NCBI RefSeq assembly: GCF_004634195.1 | Contig: NZ_SKBP01000012.1 | Span: 1-64,000 of the forward strand | From: Flavobacterium salilacus subsp. salilacus | GTDB taxonomy: Bacteria; Bacteroidota; Bacteroidia; Flavobacteriales; Flavobacteriaceae | DNA length: 64,000 nucleotides | Reading direction: 5' to 3' | Shown: positions 60,707-64,000 of the stretch, piece by piece | Position numbering within the stretch: position 1 is the stretch's first letter | Layout of the letters: every line of letters begins with the position of its first letter | Made by a program: the position numbers and the translations under genes | Notes under the pieces: generated by a model | What the model saw: only the letters and a program-made list of their open reading frames with translations | What the model was told of the DNA's origin: nothing | Databases searched by the model: none

Positions 60707-61138
60707 ATGTCAATTTCAGATTTATTCGATAGTGGTTTCAAGGAGAGAAACAAAGGACATTTCTCTGCTATTGTAAGAGTTGCAATGGAAAACGGGCACT
60801 TGAGCCCTGAAGAAAGACTGTTTTTGGACAAACTTGCCAAACAACTGGAAATATCAGAAGAGGAATATAATGAGATATTGGCAAACCCAATGCGATACCC
60901 TATTAACCCTCCTTACCTGTATGTACAAAGATTGGAGCGTTTATATGACCTTTCCAGAATGGTATATGCCGACCACGTGCTCGGACCAAGACAAAAAGAA
61001 ATACTTACCCGCTTTGCCCTTGCACTGGGCTTTACACCGGGCAACGTAAACCTTATTGTAGAGAAGGCATTATCGCTGCAAGTTATGGGTGTCGATCTCG
61101 ACACTTTTGTATATGAAATGCAACACATGAACCGATAA
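60707..61138 (+). CDS. TerB-like family protein
   Basis: A 143-residue all-helical cytosolic protein with the TerB-type pattern: FSAIVRVAMENGHLSPEERLFLDKLAKQLEISEEEY, then QRLERLYDLSRMVYADHVLGPRQKEILTRFALALGF. Conserved acidic residues after the DG/DH-type positions may bind metal. TerB relatives are linked to tellurite resistance clusters, but no other ter genes are present, so the name describes only the fold. It is monocistronic between a good promoter and a strong hairpin. Confidence 0.85.
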   Translation: MSISDLFDSGFKERNKGHFSAIVRVAMENGHLSPEERLFLDKLAKQLEISEEEYNEILANPMRYPINPPYLYVQRLERLYDLSRMVYADHVLGPRQKEILTRFALALGFTPGNVNLIVEKALSLQVMGVDLDTFVYEMQHMNR

Positions 61139-61140
61139 TA

Positions 61141-61169
61141 AAAAAAAGCCCTTTTTCAAGGGCTTTTTT
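61141..61169. terminator. Bidirectional terminator
   Basis: AAAAAAGCCCTT / AAGGGCTTTTTT hairpin between the TerB-like gene and the convergent fbp. Confidence 0.92.
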
Positions 61170-61174
61170 ATTAC

Positions 61175-62191
61175 TTATTGATTTGCTTCGGCTTCGCGCA
61201 TAAATTCTTCTGCTTTTTCTACCATATTATAGCTTCCGCAGAAAAACGGCACACGCTGGTGCAGCTCTGTAGGCTGTATTTCCATTATTCTTTTAAATCC
61301 GTTTGATGCTTTACCGCCTGCCTGCTCGGCTATAAATGCCATAGGGTTACATTCATAAAGTAAACGTAATTTTCCGTTGGGTGCTTTTGCACTGGTTGGG
61401 TAAATGTAAATACCGCCTTTTATCATATTTCGGTGAATGTCTGAAACCAAACTACCAATGTAACGTGACGTATAAGGGCGGTCGTTTTCCTCAAGCTGGC
61501 AATATTTTATGTAGTTTTTTACCCCCTGCGGAAAGTGTACATAGTTACCCTCGTTTATAGAGTATATTTTTCCGTCTTTAGGAAACTGCAGGTTGGGGTG
61601 CGACAGGTAGAATGTACCAATGGCAGGGTTAAGCGTAAAACCGTTAACACCGTGCCCCGTAGTATAAACAAGCATGGTAGATGTACCGTATATCACATAG
61701 CCTGCCGCAACCTGATTGATACCCGGTTGCAAAAAATCTTCTGCCGTAACCGGTGTACCCACAGGGGTTATCCTGCGGAAAACCGAAAATATAGTCCCTA
61801 CCGATACATTTACATCTATATTAGAAGAACCGTCAAGCGGATCCATAAGCACAACATATTTGTTGTTGTGGCAGCCATCCTGACCCTGTACGGTAATAAA
61901 ATCATCATTTTCCTCGGAGGCAATACCACACACAATTTCGCGGTTTATAAGCGTTTGCATAAAAACCTCATTGGCATATACATCCAGTTTTTGCTGGTCT
62001 TCGCCCTGTACATTCTGTTCGCCGAATGCGCCCACAATATCCACAAGCCCGGCTTTATTCACCTTGTAGTTTACCACTTTTGCCGCAAGGCGTATGGAGT
62101 TGATAAGCCGTGATAATTCGCCCGAAGAATACTTAAATTCCTGTTGGTTTTCGATGATAAATTCGCCTAATGTTTTGTTGCGTTCTTCCAT
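61175..62191 (-). CDS. fbp: Fructose-1,6-bisphosphatase class I
   Basis: Gluconeogenic phosphatase that converts fructose 1,6-bisphosphate to fructose 6-phosphate. The 338 residues from ATG 62191 ([13 protein letters not shown]) contain the metal site [26 protein letters not shown] and [35 protein letters not shown], both class I signatures. A longer in-frame TTG or GTG start would add about 45 residues of non-family sequence and is rejected. It is divergent from the GNAT gene, with a 110-base shared promoter region. Confidence 0.97.
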   Translation of the reverse strand: MEERNKTLGEFIIENQQEFKYSSGELSRLINSIRLAAKVVNYKVNKAGLVDIVGAFGEQNVQGEDQQKLDVYANEVFMQTLINREIVCGIASEENDDFITVQGQDGCHNNKYVVLMDPLDGSSNIDVNVSVGTIFSVFRRITPVGTPVTAEDFLQPGINQVAAGYVIYGTSTMLVYTTGHGVNGFTLNPAIGTFYLSHPNLQFPKDGKIYSINEGNYVHFPQGVKNYIKYCQLEENDRPYTSRYIGSLVSDIHRNMIKGGIYIYPTSAKAPNGKLRLLYECNPMAFIAEQAGGKASNGFKRIMEIQPTELHQRVPFFCGSYNMVEKAEEFMREAEANQ

Positions 62192-62301
62192 TACTAAAAC
62201 GTTATAGTTGAGTTGTGGCACAAATATCCAAATTTTTGTGATAAGAAAATAATTTATTATTAAATAAGGGAATACAATGTATTTTTGCCAAAATTTAGGG
62301 T

Positions 62302-62775
62302 ATGATACTACGCAAAGGAACACCACAGGATATGCCTGCCGTACTGGAACTTATTAAAGAACTTGCCGTTTTTGAAAAAGAACCCGATGCCGTTGTAGTG
62401 ACTGTTGATGAACTGGTGAGGGATGGTTTTGGCACACACCCGCTGTTCCATACTTTCGTGGCAGAGCAGGATGGCGAAATAATAGGCATGGCATTATTTT
62501 ACTACCGCTACTCTACCTGGAAAGGCAAAACCATACACCTGGAAGACCTTATTGTAAAAGAAAGTAAACGCGGCACAGGTGCAGGCAGCGCATTGTATAA
62601 AGAAGTGATTACCTTTGCCAAAGCACAGGGCGTGCGCCGTGCAGAGTGGGTAGTGCTGGACTGGAACAAGCATGCCATTGATTTTTATAAACGTTCGGGC
62701 GCAAGGATTTTTACAGACTGGCTAACGGTACAAATGGACGAAGAGGGAATTACAAAATTTACACTTAGCTTATAA
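62302..62775 (+). CDS. GNAT family N-acetyltransferase
   Basis: A 157-residue acetyl-CoA-dependent acetyltransferase. The GNAT core is visible: [47 protein letters not shown] with the pyrophosphate-binding RGTGAG, and [16 protein letters not shown] [24 protein letters not shown]. This fits the diamine (spermidine/spermine) acetyltransferase-like branch. A TATTTTTG box at 62280-62287 is a likely -7 element. The aspartate kinase gene follows after 16 bases, so they share a transcript. Confidence 0.92.
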   Translation: MILRKGTPQDMPAVLELIKELAVFEKEPDAVVVTVDELVRDGFGTHPLFHTFVAEQDGEIIGMALFYYRYSTWKGKTIHLEDLIVKESKRGTGAGSALYKEVITFAKAQGVRRAEWVVLDWNKHAIDFYKRSGARIFTDWLTVQMDEEGITKFTLSL

Positions 62776-62791
62776 GCATTTAGGATAACAG

Positions 62792-64000
62792 ATGAAAGTA
62801 TTTAAATTTGGAGGAGCATCAGTAAAAGATGCCGAAGGGATTAAAAATGTATATAATGTTTTAGAACAGGTAGGGTATAAAGATGTACTGCTCGTTATTT
62901 CGGCAATGGGTAAAACCACCAATGCACTGGAGGTTGTTATAAAAAACTATATTGATAAATCGCCCGAACTGCAATCGTCTTTACAGGATGTAAAAAAATA
63001 CCATATCCAAATATTGCTCGACCTTTTTGAAGATGAGCATCACGAGGTATTTACGGCAGTTAACAAACTGTTTGCCGACTTAGAGTATTTCCTGAAGCAT
63101 AACAAGTCGCCCAATTATAACTTTGTGTACGACCAAGTGGTAAGCGTGGGCGAAATGGTATCAACAACCATAGTGAGCCACTATTTTAATTACAGAGGGT
63201 TGCACAACCAATGGCTGGACGTAAGGGAGTTTATTAAAACCGATACCACTTACCGCGATGCCATAGTAGATTGGGAACACACGCAGCAAAACATAGCCAA
63301 AAACATACAGCGCAAAACCCTGAACATTACACAAGGTTTCTTAGGCTCTGACGAAAATAACTTTACCACCACGCTGGGCAGGGAAGGTTCCGATTATTCG
63401 GCAGCCATATTTGCCTACTGCCTGAATGCCGAAAGTGTAACGATATGGAAGGATGTACCGGGTGTGCTTAATGCCGACCCGCGTTATTTTGAAAATGCCA
63501 TATTGCTCAACCAGATATCCTATCGCGAAGCGATAGAGCTGGCGTTTTACGGCGCAACGGTAATACACCCAAAAACACTGCAACCGCTGCAACGCAAAGA
63601 AATCCCGTTGTATGTAAAATCGTTTATTAACCCGTTATTGCCGGGCACAAGTGTGAGTAAGGGTGCCGATTTAGAACCGCATACCAGTTGCTATATCGTA
63701 AAGAAAAACCAACTGTTGATATCCCTGTCATCACTCGATTTCTCTTTCATCATGGAAGAAAACATAAGCGAGATATTTGCCCTGCTGCACCAATATAAAA
63801 TGAAAGTGCACCTCATCCAGAATTCAGCCATCAGCTTCTCGGTATGTGTTGATGATAAATTTGGCAACTTTGGCGAGTTGAAAAAATTACTTTCTAAAAA
63901 GTTCAAAGTAACCTATAACGAAGATGTATCGCTATACACCATTCGCCACTTTACCGAAAAATCAGTAAAAGCCGTAGCCCAAAACAAAGAGGTATTGGTT
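62792..64000 (+). CDS. Aspartate kinase (3' end outside the window)
   Basis: First enzyme of the aspartate family pathway, phosphorylating aspartate. The 403 visible residues start MKVFKFGGASVKDAEGIKNV, with the kinase motif KFGGASV, continue with FVYDQVVSVGEMVS, and TTTLGREGSDYSAAIFAYCL, and reach ACT-type regulatory sequence near residue 300 on (LISLSSLDFSFIMEEN). No stop is seen before the window end, so the gene is partial. There is no sign of a homoserine-dehydrogenase domain up to this point; a monofunctional LysC-type enzyme of about 415-420 residues is most likely. Confidence 0.93.
   Translation, partial: MKVFKFGGASVKDAEGIKNVYNVLEQVGYKDVLLVISAMGKTTNALEVVIKNYIDKSPELQSSLQDVKKYHIQILLDLFEDEHHEVFTAVNKLFADLEYFLKHNKSPNYNFVYDQVVSVGEMVSTTIVSHYFNYRGLHNQWLDVREFIKTDTTYRDAIVDWEHTQQNIAKNIQRKTLNITQGFLGSDENNFTTTLGREGSDYSAAIFAYCLNAESVTIWKDVPGVLNADPRYFENAILLNQISYREAIELAFYGATVIHPKTLQPLQRKEIPLYVKSFINPLLPGTSVSKGADLEPHTSCYIVKKNQLLISLSSLDFSFIMEENISEIFALLHQYKMKVHLIQNSAISFSVCVDDKFGNFGELKKLLSKKFKVTYNEDVSLYTIRHFTEKSVKAVAQNKEVLV

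Noticed and set aside
61535..62113. 192-residue open frame antisense to fbp
   Set aside because: Tyr/Arg-rich shadow of the class I phosphatase, no motif of its own.
62192..62326. N-terminal extension of fbp
   Set aside because: Forty-five hydrophobic residues with no family match, and the region holds the promoters of the divergent gene pair.

Overview
The window comes from a member of the Bacteroidota, most likely a Flavobacteriaceae relative of Flavobacterium. Evidence: gliding genes gldD and gldE next to ssb and mutY, TonB-dependent uptake, many short lipoproteins, and promoters of the Bacteroidota type (TTG, about 19 bases, TAnnTTTG). The DNA is AT-rich and densely coded, and there is no gene-free stretch above 300 bases. 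I see no rRNA, tRNA, CRISPR array, prophage or insertion sequence. This is mostly core chromosome with small variable pockets.

Layout. 1-5260: a decamer tandem repeat, ahcY (-), then a + strand run of a phosphopantetheinyl transferase, a PnuC-type transporter, a DUF4301 protein with an extra N-terminal domain, and arfB. 5380-7750: a TPP riboswitch in front of a TonB-dependent receptor. 7800-15230: greA, HIT protein, orphan histidine kinase, flavin reductase, DUF3127 protein, aat, and several lineage-specific lipoproteins. 15300-19550: rplU-rpmA and a pair of M16 peptidases. 19600-24940: a Cys-rich lipoprotein, a DMT transporter, an HMA-domain lipoprotein, and a four-gene block (thioredoxin-like, ApbE-like, DUF4266 lipoprotein, DUF3570 barrel). 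25100-28520: mutY-ssb-gldE-gldD (-). 28650-36950: HU, a 30-residue basic protein, RNase E/G, two small accessory genes, ileS with two unusual internal segments, a DksA-like protein, and lspA. 36955-45000: pbpC and a giant alpha-2-macroglobulin (-). 45100-49760: tadA, dxs and a DUF3078 protein. 49840-55530: dgt, small genes, nrdA and nrdB (-). 55775-64000: DUF3109 protein, MarC, a small flavoprotein, an S41 protease with a dCMP deaminase, a TerB-like protein, fbp, a GNAT enzyme, and an aspartate kinase cut by the window end.

Functional links. nrdBA, dgt and a dCMP-type deaminase all touch the dNTP pool. PBP1C and alpha-2-macroglobulin form a known envelope-repair pair. The block at 22124-24935 (exported thiol protein, flavin transferase, Cys-tailed lipoprotein, outer-membrane barrel) looks like an extracytoplasmic redox system and is the best candidate for an incompletely described system.

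Other points of interest: a dispersed palindromic element present twice (about 24942-25070 and 39326-39455), a roughly 100-residue AT-rich insertion in the ileS editing region plus a palindromic in-frame insert, an SSB-like tail on the DUF3127 protein, and a basic micro-protein whose 3' end doubles as a terminator arm.
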